Positions 35,380-43,853 of a stretch of 64,000 nt of DNA are shown here, one piece after another. Numbering within the stretch: the stretch's first letter is position 1; the number at the start of each line of letters is the position of its first letter. Below the pieces are notes generated by a model. It made no database searches, was not told where the DNA came from, and saw only the letters and a list, made by a program, of their open reading frames with translations. The DNA comes from JAPHSX01 sp050298555. Its GTDB lineage: Bacteria > Pseudomonadota > Gammaproteobacteria > Thiohalomonadales > Thiohalomonadaceae. The DNA is taken from assembly GCA_050298555.1 (NCBI GenBank), contig JBNKUL010000035.1:98692-162691 (forward strand), given 5' to 3'. The position numbers and the translations under genes are program-made.

Positions 35380-35671
35380 TGGTGTTTATTGCTCCGGATA
35401 GGTGTAAGTGCTTGAATTTATAATATATAAAGGTAATCTCGAGCCAATTGCAATGGCAATCTTGCCAGTATGAATCCGGTAATATTCCTACGCAAAACGG
35501 CTACACGCAATTACCCGCGGAATAGGGGGTTCAATTTTCACAATTTGTCTATATTATTAGGCAGATAGGTGGGATTCATGTGTGGCGTAACTAAAACGAC
35601 GAACTTCCCTGTACTGGGCACTATGGCATAGTGCAAGCCTCACATCATTTAATAATAATCGGAGAAATTTG
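35380..35671. other. Divergent intergenic region between nhaD and cheW
   Basis: 292 AT-rich bases with promoters for both genes. An GGAGAA ribosome site precedes cheW. No convincing -35/-10 or sigma-28 element was found. Confidence 0.4.
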
Positions 35672-36148
35672 ATGAATCAGGCGATAGATACCCGTAGTGA
35701 GCCGGTCTCTCGCTGGGTGACCTTCCAGCTGGATGACGAAACCTACGGCATCGACGTCATGCAGATCCGCGAGGTGCTGCGCAGCCCCGAGATCTCTCCT
35801 GTGCCGGGTGCACCGGCCTATGTATTGGGCATAATTAACCTGCGCGGCAACGTAGTGGCGATCATCGATACTCGAAACCGCTTTAGCCTGCCGCCGAGGG
35901 AGGTGGATGATTCTTCGCGCATTCTGATCCTGGAGGCCGGTGACTATGTGGTGGGCTTCCTCGTCGACAGCGTCAGCGAGGTTGCAGAGTTGCACAACGA
36001 CCACATCGAAGTGGCCCCAGATACCGGCAGTGGTGATGCCTCGCGCTTCATCAGTGGGCTCTATAATCGGGATGAGGGGTTGCTGATACTGCTTGATGCC
36101 AGCCGCCTCCTGTCTGAGGATGAGTTAGCAGAACTGGCAGCGATCTAG
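35672..36148 (+). CDS. cheW: Chemotaxis adaptor CheW
   Basis: Adaptor that joins chemoreceptors to the CheA kinase. The single CheW domain fills nearly the whole 158 residues, with WVTFQLDDETYGIDVMQIREV at the start and VLGIINLRGNVVAIIDTR in the middle, where the receptor/CheA contact lies. ATG 35672 follows a GGAGAA site. The neighbour cheV also carries a CheW domain, but no cheA, receptor, cheY or flagellar gene is near, so this pair works with a system elsewhere in the genome. Confidence 0.9.
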   Translation: MNQAIDTRSEPVSRWVTFQLDDETYGIDVMQIREVLRSPEISPVPGAPAYVLGIINLRGNVVAIIDTRNRFSLPPREVDDSSRILILEAGDYVVGFLVDSVSEVAELHNDHIEVAPDTGSGDASRFISGLYNRDEGLLILLDASRLLSEDELAELAAI

Positions 36149-36157
36149 GGGGCTAGG

Positions 36158-37072
36158 GTGGCTGAAATCGAGAAAAAGCACTCATTCGCCGCGGCAGATA
36201 GCAGTGAAAGACTGGAACTGCTGCTGTTCAGTGTGGGTTCGGTGCAGCCGTTCGGCATTAATGTCCTTAAGGTCAAAGAGGTGATCGGTTGTCCTCACCT
36301 CACCCAGGTACCTGAGTCTCACCCCTCGGTGATCGGTGTAGCCCACCTGCGTGGAGAGCCATTGACCGTCATCGATCTCGCCTCGGCAATTGGCCGCGGT
36401 GGCTACTCGCAAGAGTCCCTGAGCGAAGGCTCTGTCATTATTACCGAGTTCAATCGCTCGATGCAGGGCTTTCTGGTACGGCAGGTCGATCGCATTGTCG
36501 TCTGCGACTGGTCCAATGTGCTACCGCCTCCGCGAGGCAGCGGTGCCAGCAGCTATATCACCGGGGTGACCGATATCGAGGGCGTACTGGTACAGATCCT
36601 CGATGTGGAGAAGGTGTTGGGCGAGGTGGTGCAGGTAGACCCGATGATGTTCGAGTCATCCGATGCCTCCGGGGGAGGCGAGCTCCAGGGGCGGCGCGTC
36701 ATGGTGGTTGACGACTCCTCCCTGGCGCGGACCCAGACCATGCAGACGCTTACCGCCCTGGGGCTTGACTGTGTGGTGGCCAGAGATGGCCTGGAGGCAC
36801 TGCAGATGCTCAAGGAGCTGAACGGCCCGGAGTCGGAGTGGCCGGTGGAGATGGTGATTTCCGATATCGAGATGCCGGAGATGGACGGTTACAGTCTGAC
36901 CACTGAGATTCGCAACACGCCATCAATGAAGGACCTGCATGTGTTGCTTCATACATCGCTAAATGGGGCGATTAACTCAGAACGGGCACAGAAGGTCGGT
37001 GCAAATTCGGTGTTGACCAAGTTCGTGCCCGAGGAGCTGGCCAATGCAGTGCGAAGCGCGCTGAACAGGTAG
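36158..37072 (+). CDS. cheV: CheV, CheW-receiver fusion
   Basis: Chemotaxis coupling protein with a CheW-like domain (residues about 15-160) and a C-terminal receiver (about 185-304). The receiver has the acidic pair in VVDDSS, the phospho-acceptor aspartate in VISDIEMPEMDGY, the threonine/serine in LLHTSLNG, and the lysine in LTKFV. CheV is thought to adjust adaptation when phosphorylated. It starts with GTG at 36158, 9 bases after cheW, and ends at a bidirectional terminator shared with dsrA. Confidence 0.9.
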   Translation: MAEIEKKHSFAAADSSERLELLLFSVGSVQPFGINVLKVKEVIGCPHLTQVPESHPSVIGVAHLRGEPLTVIDLASAIGRGGYSQESLSEGSVIITEFNRSMQGFLVRQVDRIVVCDWSNVLPPPRGSGASSYITGVTDIEGVLVQILDVEKVLGEVVQVDPMMFESSDASGGGELQGRRVMVVDDSSLARTQTMQTLTALGLDCVVARDGLEALQMLKELNGPESEWPVEMVISDIEMPEMDGYSLTTEIRNTPSMKDLHVLLHTSLNGAINSERAQKVGANSVLTKFVPEELANAVRSALNR

Positions 37073-37091
37073 CCTGGTTTCCTGCCGGGCA

Positions 37092-37127
37092 ATAAAAAGG
37101 GGCGGCCATTGGCCGCCCCTTTTTTTG
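37092..37127. terminator. Bidirectional terminator between cheV and dsrA
   Basis: Perfect 9-bp stem GGGGCGGCC/GGCCGCCCC (37099-37107 with 37111-37119) with an ATT loop, five A before it and seven T after it. Confidence 0.9.
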
Positions 37128-37141
37128 TGGCTTAGGCCGGT

Positions 37142-38383
37142 CTATCGGCCATGGCGTTCAGCCCACTTTTTTGCCTCCTCATCCCAGCCGTCCATGCGTA
37201 CGTAGGAGTTGTTACGGGGAGCGGCGATCATGTTGGGATCGACCTCAACACCGATTCCATCGAGGAAGTTGATCAGACCGATTCGTTCTATCATCTCACC
37301 GGTACGCTCGTGTTCGAGGGCATTTTCAGCGAAGAAGTCGATGATCTCGCCTGCCAGTTCCTCTATCGCTTCGAAGTCATCATCATCCTCAAGCTTCATG
37401 AAGGGGACGATGACGGTGCCCATGAGATCGCCGATCTTCAGGGTGCGCTTGCCTCCAACCAGGATGGTTGCCCCTCTGTCATCGCCGGGACTGAGTGCCT
37501 TATTCATGACATTGAGGCAGTGCATGCAGCGTACACAGGCGTGATTGTCGACTTCCAGGGTGTCGTCATCGTTAAGGCTTAAGGCCTGGGTGGGACAGCG
37601 GGTAATGACGTTGTCGGCAACGTACTTCCGCCCCTTCTCCGCGACGAAGGCCTTTACCTCCTCCTGATCGACCTTCATATCATCCCTCCAGGTACCGATG
37701 ACAGAAAAGTCCGCCCGGTGGATGGAGTTCATGCAGTCATTGGCACAGCCCGATACCTTGAACTTGAATTTATAGGGCAGGGCGGGGCGGTGCATGTCAT
37801 CGAGGAAGGCGTTCACCAGAGTACGGTGTATACGCTGCTCGTCGATACATGACTGCTCGCATCGGGCGGCGCCTACGCAGCTCATACCGGTACGTACAGC
37901 AGGACCGGCACCGCCAAGGTCGAAGCCCAGCTCATTGATCTCGTCGAAGGCGGGTTGCACGTTGTCTGTGGTGCACCCCTGGAACATGATGTCCCCTGAT
38001 TGGCCATGGAAGGCGATGAGCCCCGAACCGTACTTCTCCCAGATATCGCAAAATTTGCGCAGGATCTCTGTGTTGTAGTGCATGCCTGCCGGTGGCATCA
38101 CCCTCAGGGTGTGAAACTCGGCAGCATCAGGGAATAGGGGCTGCTTGTTCTCGTCGAGAAGTTCGGTAAAGCGGGGGATGATGCCACCACCGTAGCCGAC
38201 CACTCCGACGGTCCCGCCTTTCCAGTAGCCCTTCTTGGTCTCATAGGAACTTTCCAGTTGACCCAGCAGGTCGACCGTCATGTCATTGTCATTCGCCAGT
38301 CGCTTGAGGCCAGTAACAAAACTCGGCCAGGGGCCGCTTTCCAGTTGGTCAAGCAGAGGCGTATCGTGCATTTTCTTAGCCAT
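37142..38383 (-). CDS. dsrA: Dissimilatory sulfite reductase alpha subunit-like protein (orphan DsrA)
   Basis: A 413-residue siroheme/[4Fe-4S] sulfite reductase subunit of the DsrA type. All cofactor ligands are in place: C169-x5-C175 (SCVGAARC) and C213-x3-C217 (CANDC) for the siroheme-linked cluster, and a ferredoxin insert with C263, C283, C286 and C289 (CVRCMHC). The segments HRPALPYKFKFK, ADFSVIGTWRDD and GDDRGATILVG match DsrA. The N-terminal third is about 30 residues shorter than in typical DsrA. In sulfur oxidisers DsrAB works in reverse to make sulfite, in an operon with dsrB, dsrEFH and others; here no dsrB or other dsr gene is present in the window. I use ATG 38383 with a GAGGA site. 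It is either a paralogue or a relic. Confidence 0.88.
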   Translation of the reverse strand: MAKKMHDTPLLDQLESGPWPSFVTGLKRLANDNDMTVDLLGQLESSYETKKGYWKGGTVGVVGYGGGIIPRFTELLDENKQPLFPDAAEFHTLRVMPPAGMHYNTEILRKFCDIWEKYGSGLIAFHGQSGDIMFQGCTTDNVQPAFDEINELGFDLGGAGPAVRTGMSCVGAARCEQSCIDEQRIHRTLVNAFLDDMHRPALPYKFKFKVSGCANDCMNSIHRADFSVIGTWRDDMKVDQEEVKAFVAEKGRKYVADNVITRCPTQALSLNDDDTLEVDNHACVRCMHCLNVMNKALSPGDDRGATILVGGKRTLKIGDLMGTVIVPFMKLEDDDDFEAIEELAGEIIDFFAENALEHERTGEMIERIGLINFLDGIGVEVDPNMIAAPRNNSYVRMDGWDEEAKKWAERHGR

Positions 38384-38714
38384 GGCTAATTTCCTCACAG
38401 TAATTGGTTACACGTTGCTCGGCTCGCACGGCAACTGCTACTTCCTAGCCGGTGGACCGGCTGACAGTGGTGCTTGCTTCAGGTGTGCTATCGAGAGCAC
38501 ATAAATAACATAGTAATCAAGTGCGGAATATCAAGGGGGGACTTATTCACAGGTGGCAAGCTTTATTGAATATGCTTATAAGGTCATTTCAAGCGATAAG
38601 AGGATCTAATCAATCAACAGTGTAAGCGGCGTGTCTGAGTAGGATCTTTGAGAAAGTTCAGTTAAGCAAGGAAACCTTTGCGAATTGAACTGCTTCGATA
38701 TATTGTTTCTGTAG

Positions 38715-38733
38715 TGCATATGCGAAATATGCA
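38715..38733. promoter_or_regulatory. Inverted repeat upstream of flp
   Basis: TGCATA (38715-38720) and TATGCA (38728-38733) are perfect inverted repeats separated by seven bases, about 100 bases before the flp start codon. A dimeric regulator site is plausible. Confidence 0.4.
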
Positions 38734-38751
38734 TTCAACTAGAAAAAAAGA

Positions 38752-38767
38752 TGGATAAACATTTGCA
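38752..38767 (+). promoter_or_regulatory. Sigma-54-like promoter element before flp
   Basis: TGGATAAACATTTGCA has the invariant GG (38753-38754) and GC (38765-38766) exactly 10 bases apart, and TTGCA matches the -12 box; the -24 box matches only TGG. It lies about 70 bases before the flp ATG. Candidate only. Confidence 0.35.
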
Positions 38768-38837
38768 TAAATGAAAAATACGATTACATTTATGTACAGG
38801 TAGCAGTACATTCAATTGCAACACAGGAGCAAAAAAC

Positions 38838-39050
38838 ATGCTTAACCTCATTAAAAAGTTTTATAAGGACGAGTCCGGTGCCACCATGGTCGAGTACGCC
38901 ATTATGGTTGCCCTCATTGCTGTCGCGGTCGCCGCTGCGGTAATCATTCTGGAAGGTAATATCTCCATGATGTTCCAGGAAGTTGCCGAGTGCATTCAAA
39001 GTCCGAGTACTGCGAATGCTTGTGTGATCGACGGTACCCTCGTCCTTTAA
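38838..39050 (+). CDS. flp: Flp-type major prepilin (Flp1)
   Basis: A 70-residue type IVb pilin. The leader MLNLIKKFYKDESG ends in glycine before ATMVEYAIMVALIAVAV, with glutamate +5 and tyrosine +6 as required for processing by the prepilin peptidase encoded next. The mature protein is a hydrophobic helix and a short acidic tail with two cysteines. It heads the tad locus and is preceded by CAGGAG. It is the probable main subunit of the pilus. Confidence 0.92.
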   Translation: MLNLIKKFYKDESGATMVEYAIMVALIAVAVAAAVIILEGNISMMFQEVAECIQSPSTANACVIDGTLVL

Positions 39051-39097
39051 ACCACGATTATTGCTGATAAGCCCTATTTATCGTAAGGGCAAATCAG

Positions 39098-39652
39098 TTG
39101 CCGATTGAGGTCGATGCAGGATTCGCACTAGCGATGGGGCAAAGGATTGCCTCAATATTTATCCTGCTAATAATTTTATTACCTGCTGCTCTTACCGATT
39201 ATGAGCGGCAGCGTATACCGAATCTTCTAAGCATGTCAGGTTGGGTCATCGGCCCAGTCGTCGCTTGGGGTCTATCAGGAGTGGATGGTGGCATTGCTTC
39301 GCTTGGTGGGCTTGGGTTGATGCTTGCGCTACTGGTCCCATTCTGGATGCTTGGCTGGTTCGGCGCGGCTGATGTTAAGTTAATGGGAAGTGTCGGAGCC
39401 CTGGTTGGTGTGCATGATGCCCTGCCGGTGATGTTTAGCGTAGCATGTACCGGGTTTATCATGGCGATTGTGGTACTCCTCTTCCAGCGACGCTTGCTTG
39501 AGGTAGTTGGTGAGATGCTAAATATCACAAAAACAGCTGTACACAATGCCGACACCTCTAATAGCAGTGGGGAAGAGAAACGAATCGTACTTCCCTATGC
39601 AATCCCAATCGCCTTTGGCACCATGCTGTATGTTCTCTATCAACAGCTATAA
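39098..39652 (+). CDS. tadV: Prepilin peptidase, TadV/CpaA type
   Basis: Small membrane aspartyl protease that removes pilin leaders. About six hydrophobic spans. The two catalytic aspartates are in LTDYERQRIPNLL and GAADVKLMGSVGA, matching the A24A peptidases of tad loci. The frame begins at a TTG (39098) that has an AAGGG site at a good distance; the first ATG is at 39134 and would give a normal start before the first membrane span. Either gives an active-looking enzyme. Confidence 0.85.
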   Translation: MPIEVDAGFALAMGQRIASIFILLIILLPAALTDYERQRIPNLLSMSGWVIGPVVAWGLSGVDGGIASLGGLGLMLALLVPFWMLGWFGAADVKLMGSVGALVGVHDALPVMFSVACTGFIMAIVVLLFQRRLLEVVGEMLNITKTAVHNADTSNSSGEEKRIVLPYAIPIAFGTMLYVLYQQL

Positions 39653-39714
39653 GTTTGGTGTGATACTAAAAATATGGCGGGATAGAGCCATACACAAAAT
39701 TAGGTGAGTGCACC

Positions 39715-41073
39715 TTGTCAATTTCTGACAACAATACTGATCCAGTCTCTTTTTATCGCCATAAAAAGCTTGCGGTAAAATCGGCTGAGACCACAGAGCT
39801 AGAGCATCCACCTGCGATTTCCGAGCTCGATGAGCTTGATGTCTCCGTAACTCTGCTTGAGAAAATGTTGCTCAAGCACCTCATTACATCTGGCACACAG
39901 CGCACAGATGAATTAGCGAGAAAGTTGTGTGTCCCAATCACCCTTCTAGATGAGCCCATAACATTCCTCAGAAACGAAACTTATATTGAGGCGCATAGCC
40001 GGGTCCATGCCAATATTGGTGAAATATTGCACCTTACTCTGACTGACCGCGGCCGTGAGAGTGCACATGCCTATCTAGAGGAAAATGCCTATGTTGGCCC
40101 TCTTCCAGTCAGTTATGAGAAATATTGCTCACAGGTGGAGAAGCAGACGATAAAAGACCAGGTAGTCAACCGCGAGTTGATGGAGATGGCTTATCGAGGT
40201 CTGGTGGTTGATAAAAATGTCTTGCGCCAGATCGGTGCTGCCTTTAACAGTGGAAATTCCATATTCATTTTTGGCCCTGCGGGTACTGGTAAGACCTTTG
40301 TCGCCAGCCATCTGGTCAACCTGCTTCAGGGTGATGTGCTTATACCGTATGCCGTTGAGGCTGAAGGTCAGATTATCCGTGTGTTTGACCCTACCATGCA
40401 CCATGCGCTTCCCGTAGAACAAAAGGTAACTCATCACCTCTTGTCCAAGGACCAGGACGGTGGACATGACATGCGATGGGTTCGGTGTAAGCGACCTGTA
40501 GTCGTTGCGGCTGGTGAGCTAAATATGGATATGCTGGAACTGACGTACCAGAAGGAAACGGGATTCTACGACGCTCCACTACAAATGCGGGCCAATGGTG
40601 GTTTGCTCTTGATTGACGACCTGGGTCGTCAGCTTATGAATACCACGCAGTTGCTAAATCGCTGGATTCTTCCACTGGAAAATAACGAGGACTATCTCAG
40701 TCTACACACCGGAGTAAAGATACGTGTACCCTTTGACGTAATCCCTGTATTTTCAACCAATGTGTCACCGACAGAGCTGGCCGATGAGGCATTTCTTCGA
40801 CGCCTGGGCTATAAGGTGCATATGGACTATATTGATGATAAGGATTACGCAAAGATATTTGAGCAATATTGCCTCACCAATGCCCTTGAATACGACCCGG
40901 AGCTAGTACGTTTTTTGGTTGAAGAGCTATATGATCCAAAGGGGATGCGAATGACCGCAAGTCAGCCGCGTGAATTGATTAATAAGGTGATCGACTTTTG
41001 TCTGTATGAGGGAGTGAAACCTGTTATCAACAAAGAGTTACTAAGGCAGGCGTGGGACGCCTACTTTTTGTAG
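39715..41073 (+). CDS. AAA family ATPase in the tad locus, unknown role
   Basis: A 452-residue soluble protein not part of the classic tad set. Residues 40-120 look like a winged-helix or similar domain (VTLLEKMLLKHLITSGTQRTDELARKL, LTLTDRGRESA). The ATPase domain has Walker A GPAGTGKTF (187-194) and Walker B LLLIDD (297-302), with an arginine-rich sensor region (DEAFLRRLGYKVH). It resembles MoxR-like or other clamp-type AAA proteins. The start appears to be TTG at 39715 (AGGTGAG nearby), as no ATG occurs until residue 51. Its place between peptidase and cpaB suggests a regulatory or assembly role. Confidence 0.7.
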   Translation: MSISDNNTDPVSFYRHKKLAVKSAETTELEHPPAISELDELDVSVTLLEKMLLKHLITSGTQRTDELARKLCVPITLLDEPITFLRNETYIEAHSRVHANIGEILHLTLTDRGRESAHAYLEENAYVGPLPVSYEKYCSQVEKQTIKDQVVNRELMEMAYRGLVVDKNVLRQIGAAFNSGNSIFIFGPAGTGKTFVASHLVNLLQGDVLIPYAVEAEGQIIRVFDPTMHHALPVEQKVTHHLLSKDQDGGHDMRWVRCKRPVVVAAGELNMDMLELTYQKETGFYDAPLQMRANGGLLLIDDLGRQLMNTTQLLNRWILPLENNEDYLSLHTGVKIRVPFDVIPVFSTNVSPTELADEAFLRRLGYKVHMDYIDDKDYAKIFEQYCLTNALEYDPELVRFLVEELYDPKGMRMTASQPRELINKVIDFCLYEGVKPVINKELLRQAWDAYFL

Positions 41074-41127
41074 TTAATGAACTGTTTACATTAATAGAAT
41101 TATGAAGAAAAGCCGAGGAGAACGACT

Positions 41128-41994
41128 ATGCAAATGAGGGCGCTGATAATCTTGGTGGTGGCACTGCTTGCCGGCCTTGCAGCAGTCTTTGTCGCAAAAA
41201 CGATGGTCGACCAACAGGTGGGTAGGACTGAGGCCGTTGAGCAAGTTAAGACGGTACCGGTCGTCGTGGCCAAGGTTGATTTGAAAATGGGGACACGGCT
41301 CGACGAGCTGATGCTGGAAACCATTCAGTGGCCTGAGAACAGTCTTCCTGAAAATCACTTCCGCAGTGTGTCCGATGTGATCGGAAAAGAGGCGCCTATT
41401 GTACTCAAACCAATGAGGAAAGGTGAGGTTGTGCTGCACTATAAGCTATCGCCTCAGGGGGCTAAAGGCGGCCTCCCAGTTAAAATTCCCGAGGATATGC
41501 GGGCTATCACGATTGGAGTGACTGAGGTTCGTGGTGTGGCCGGTTTTGTCCTGCCTGGCAACTACGTGGATGTCCTGCATACCACTTCAGTCGGGAGAAA
41601 AGACAGCAAGCCAGTGACACGTGTACTTTTGCAGAATGTGCTTGTACTAGGTGTTGACCAAATTAGTTCTGAAGATGAAACAGATCCGAAAGTCGTGAAC
41701 GCTGTAACTATGTTGGTCAATACGACAAACGGCCAGAAGCTGACCTTGGCAAGTACAGTTGGTGAGCTCAATCTGCTGCTGAGGAATGAGTACGACGCGT
41801 CGATACTTGAAGTGAAAACTGTTTCACTGAGTGATCTGGTACCTACCGATAAACCTACCAAGGTTAGGGTCTACAAGCGGGTACGCCGTCCAACGGTAGA
41901 GGTGATCAGGGGGCTTGAGATTGAAAAGCAGAGGGTGAGAGAAGGCGAGGAGTTACCGCCTACAGCTACACCCGCACCGGCTGCTGCACAATAA
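41128..41994 (+). CDS. cpaB: Flp pilus assembly protein CpaB/RcpC
   Basis: A 288-residue protein with an N-terminal membrane anchor (LIILVVALLAGLAAVFVAKTMV) and a SAF-like domain (VPVVVAKVDLKMGTRLDELMLETIQWPENSLPENHF), the usual CpaB/RcpC layout. The domain may bind peptidoglycan and help the secretin. A proline/alanine tail ends the protein. It is followed 15 bases later by the secretin gene. A GAGGAG site precedes the ATG. Confidence 0.9.
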   Translation: MQMRALIILVVALLAGLAAVFVAKTMVDQQVGRTEAVEQVKTVPVVVAKVDLKMGTRLDELMLETIQWPENSLPENHFRSVSDVIGKEAPIVLKPMRKGEVVLHYKLSPQGAKGGLPVKIPEDMRAITIGVTEVRGVAGFVLPGNYVDVLHTTSVGRKDSKPVTRVLLQNVLVLGVDQISSEDETDPKVVNAVTMLVNTTNGQKLTLASTVGELNLLLRNEYDASILEVKTVSLSDLVPTDKPTKVRVYKRVRRPTVEVIRGLEIEKQRVREGEELPPTATPAPAAAQ

Positions 41995-42009
41995 ACAGGA
42001 GTGACTAGC

Positions 42010-43545
42010 ATGAGTACTAAGATAAGAGTTATGAATGAGGGTATGCTCAAACAGCTGCTACTGTTCGTTATGCTGGTGGTGTCGGCTGGCGCCATGGCTG
42101 CAGAGCGTGTGGTGCTTGAGTTTGGTGGGATCAAGACAACCAGTGAGCTGAGGCTATCTATTGGTAAATCACAGCTGATTTATTCTCAAAGTTCGTTAGA
42201 CCAGGTCGTGATCGGTAACCCCGATATTGCCGACATCAAACTGCTTTCCTCGAGGCAAGTATTGATACTGGGCAAGAAGCCCGGGCATACAAACTTGGTG
42301 TTCCGTGACAAGAATCGCAGCAACATCGCGCTGATGGATGTGGTTGTTGGTTATGACCTTGATGGCATAAAGCGCAAGCTGTATGAGGTGATGCCACAGG
42401 AAGAACTGATTGAAGTTCGTGGTGCCAATGATGCAGTAATGATATCGGGAGAGGTTTCAAGTGCACTCGCGGTTGATACGGCCGTTTCTATTGCAAGAAG
42501 TTACGTCCCTGCCAAAAAAGTAATAAACATGTTGCAGGTGGGTGGCGGTCAGCAGGTGATGGTCAGTGTGAAGATCGCAGAGGTGGCTCGTAGTTCAACC
42601 AAAGAGCTCGGCGTAGGAATTAGCGCAACTGATACAACGGGGTCTAAGACTTGGGAGGCATCAACTGGTGTGGCAGCAAATGGCCTGGCACTTAACAGTA
42701 CTGGCAGTGTCTATGTGGATAGCACTAGCACCTTTGGTAGCTTTTCATATACAGATGTGACCGGCGATATTGCCAGTAGTCTGACCATGCGTTTGCGTAT
42801 CCTTGAGGGTAAAGGCTTAGCCAAGACACTTGCTGAGCCAAACCTCGTAGCGATGAGTGGACAGGAGGCTAGCTTCCTTGCTGGTGGTGAGTTCCCATAT
42901 AAGGCCACAGGGGTTGGTACTGCAGAGACCATCTTTAAGGAGTTTGGTATTGGTCTGAAGTTTACGCCTACCGTTCTAAATAGTGACAAAATCAACCTTA
43001 AACTGAATGCAGAGGTGTCGTCACTGGGTCAACCGGATGTACCTGGTGGCGAGCCGCCTCTTAGTACGCGACGCGCAGCAACCACAATCGAAATGGCAGA
43101 TGGACAAAGCTTTGCCATTGCGGGCTTACTGCAGAGTGACATACAGAACGCACTTAACCAGGTACCTGGTCTAGGTTCGATACCCGTACTCGGTGCGTTG
43201 TTCAGGAGTTCAGCATTTAAGCGCCAGGAAACTGAGCTGGTGGTAATTGTCACCCCACGCCTAGTTAAGCCTGTCGCTGCAGGTAAGCTGATAGCCCCAA
43301 CGGATAGCTATATCCCTCCTAGCTGGCTGGATCAGTATCTGCTCGGTAATCTTGAGGGTGCACCGGATCGTGTTGAGCGAAACGAGAAAGCGGAAGAGAA
43401 GCAAAAGAATGATTCCGGTCTCGAAGGTATGTACGGTCATAAGGTCTATGAACCAGAAAGTAGTGAGGCCGATATGACGCCACAAACGAGCGATCAGACT
43501 CCAGTAAATAATGAACAGCCTGAGGAGAAAGACAATGCCCAATAA
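42010..43545 (+). CDS. rcpA: Type II/IV secretion secretin RcpA/CpaC
   Basis: Outer-membrane channel of the Flp pilus. A signal peptide of about 25 residues (LLLFVMLVVSAGAMA) is followed by a BON-like segment (VVIGNPDIADIKLLSSRQVLILGKKPGHTNLVF) and the secretin domain (GGEFPYKATGVGTAETIFKEFGIGLKFTPTV, then FAIAGLLQSD and LVIVTPRLVKP). It has 511 residues. The C-terminus is a polar, charged extension that overlaps the start of the next gene. ATG 42010 follows CAGGAG. Confidence 0.93.
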   Translation: MSTKIRVMNEGMLKQLLLFVMLVVSAGAMAAERVVLEFGGIKTTSELRLSIGKSQLIYSQSSLDQVVIGNPDIADIKLLSSRQVLILGKKPGHTNLVFRDKNRSNIALMDVVVGYDLDGIKRKLYEVMPQEELIEVRGANDAVMISGEVSSALAVDTAVSIARSYVPAKKVINMLQVGGGQQVMVSVKIAEVARSSTKELGVGISATDTTGSKTWEASTGVAANGLALNSTGSVYVDSTSTFGSFSYTDVTGDIASSLTMRLRILEGKGLAKTLAEPNLVAMSGQEASFLAGGEFPYKATGVGTAETIFKEFGIGLKFTPTVLNSDKINLKLNAEVSSLGQPDVPGGEPPLSTRRAATTIEMADGQSFAIAGLLQSDIQNALNQVPGLGSIPVLGALFRSSAFKRQETELVVIVTPRLVKPVAAGKLIAPTDSYIPPSWLDQYLLGNLEGAPDRVERNEKAEEKQKNDSGLEGMYGHKVYEPESSEADMTPQTSDQTPVNNEQPEEKDNAQ

Positions 43546-43777
43546 ATTCATGCTGATGATTGCCGCTGGAATAATACTGTCTGGCTGTTCCACTGGGGTG
43601 TTGGATAGTGATTATGGTAAGGCAGTAAAAACAAACGCTATTCTCCAAACTGAGAACATTAATGCTCCAGAGGAGAGTCATCCTGAGATTAAAATGGATG
43701 GGCAAAAGGCCGCGGATGTCATTGTGAATTACCGTAAAGAGGGTCCTGAGGCCGATACCAGTGAGCTGACTAAGTAG
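43535..43777 (+). CDS. Small lipoprotein of the tad locus
   Basis: An 80-residue predicted lipoprotein: the signal MPNKFMLMIAAGIILSGC ends at a lipobox cysteine. The mature part is short and acidic, ending in ADVIVNYRKEGPEADTSELTK. Its position between the secretin and TadZ is where other tad loci have rcpB or cpaD, outer-membrane factors that assist the secretin; it is much shorter than those, so this is only positional analogy. The start overlaps the end of rcpA by 11 bases and follows GAGGAG. Confidence 0.7.
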   Translation: MPNKFMLMIAAGIILSGCSTGVLDSDYGKAVKTNAILQTENINAPEESHPEIKMDGQKAADVIVNYRKEGPEADTSELTK

Positions 43778-43853
43778 CTAGTAGGACGAGTAACCGATTC
43801 GTCCAGTCAGACCTATGGTGTACGCCAAGAAATAATAATGGGTGAGCATTGAT

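Larger units (their letters stand above)
38384..38837. other. 454-base non-coding region between dsrA and flp
   Basis: AT-rich region holding the divergent promoters of the orphan dsrA and the tad locus. I see an imperfect hairpin (38656-38690, GTTCA-TT--GCAA-GG arms), an inverted repeat TGCATA-N7-TATGCA (38715-38733) and a sigma-54-like element (38752-38767). No open reading frame of note. Confidence 0.55.
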
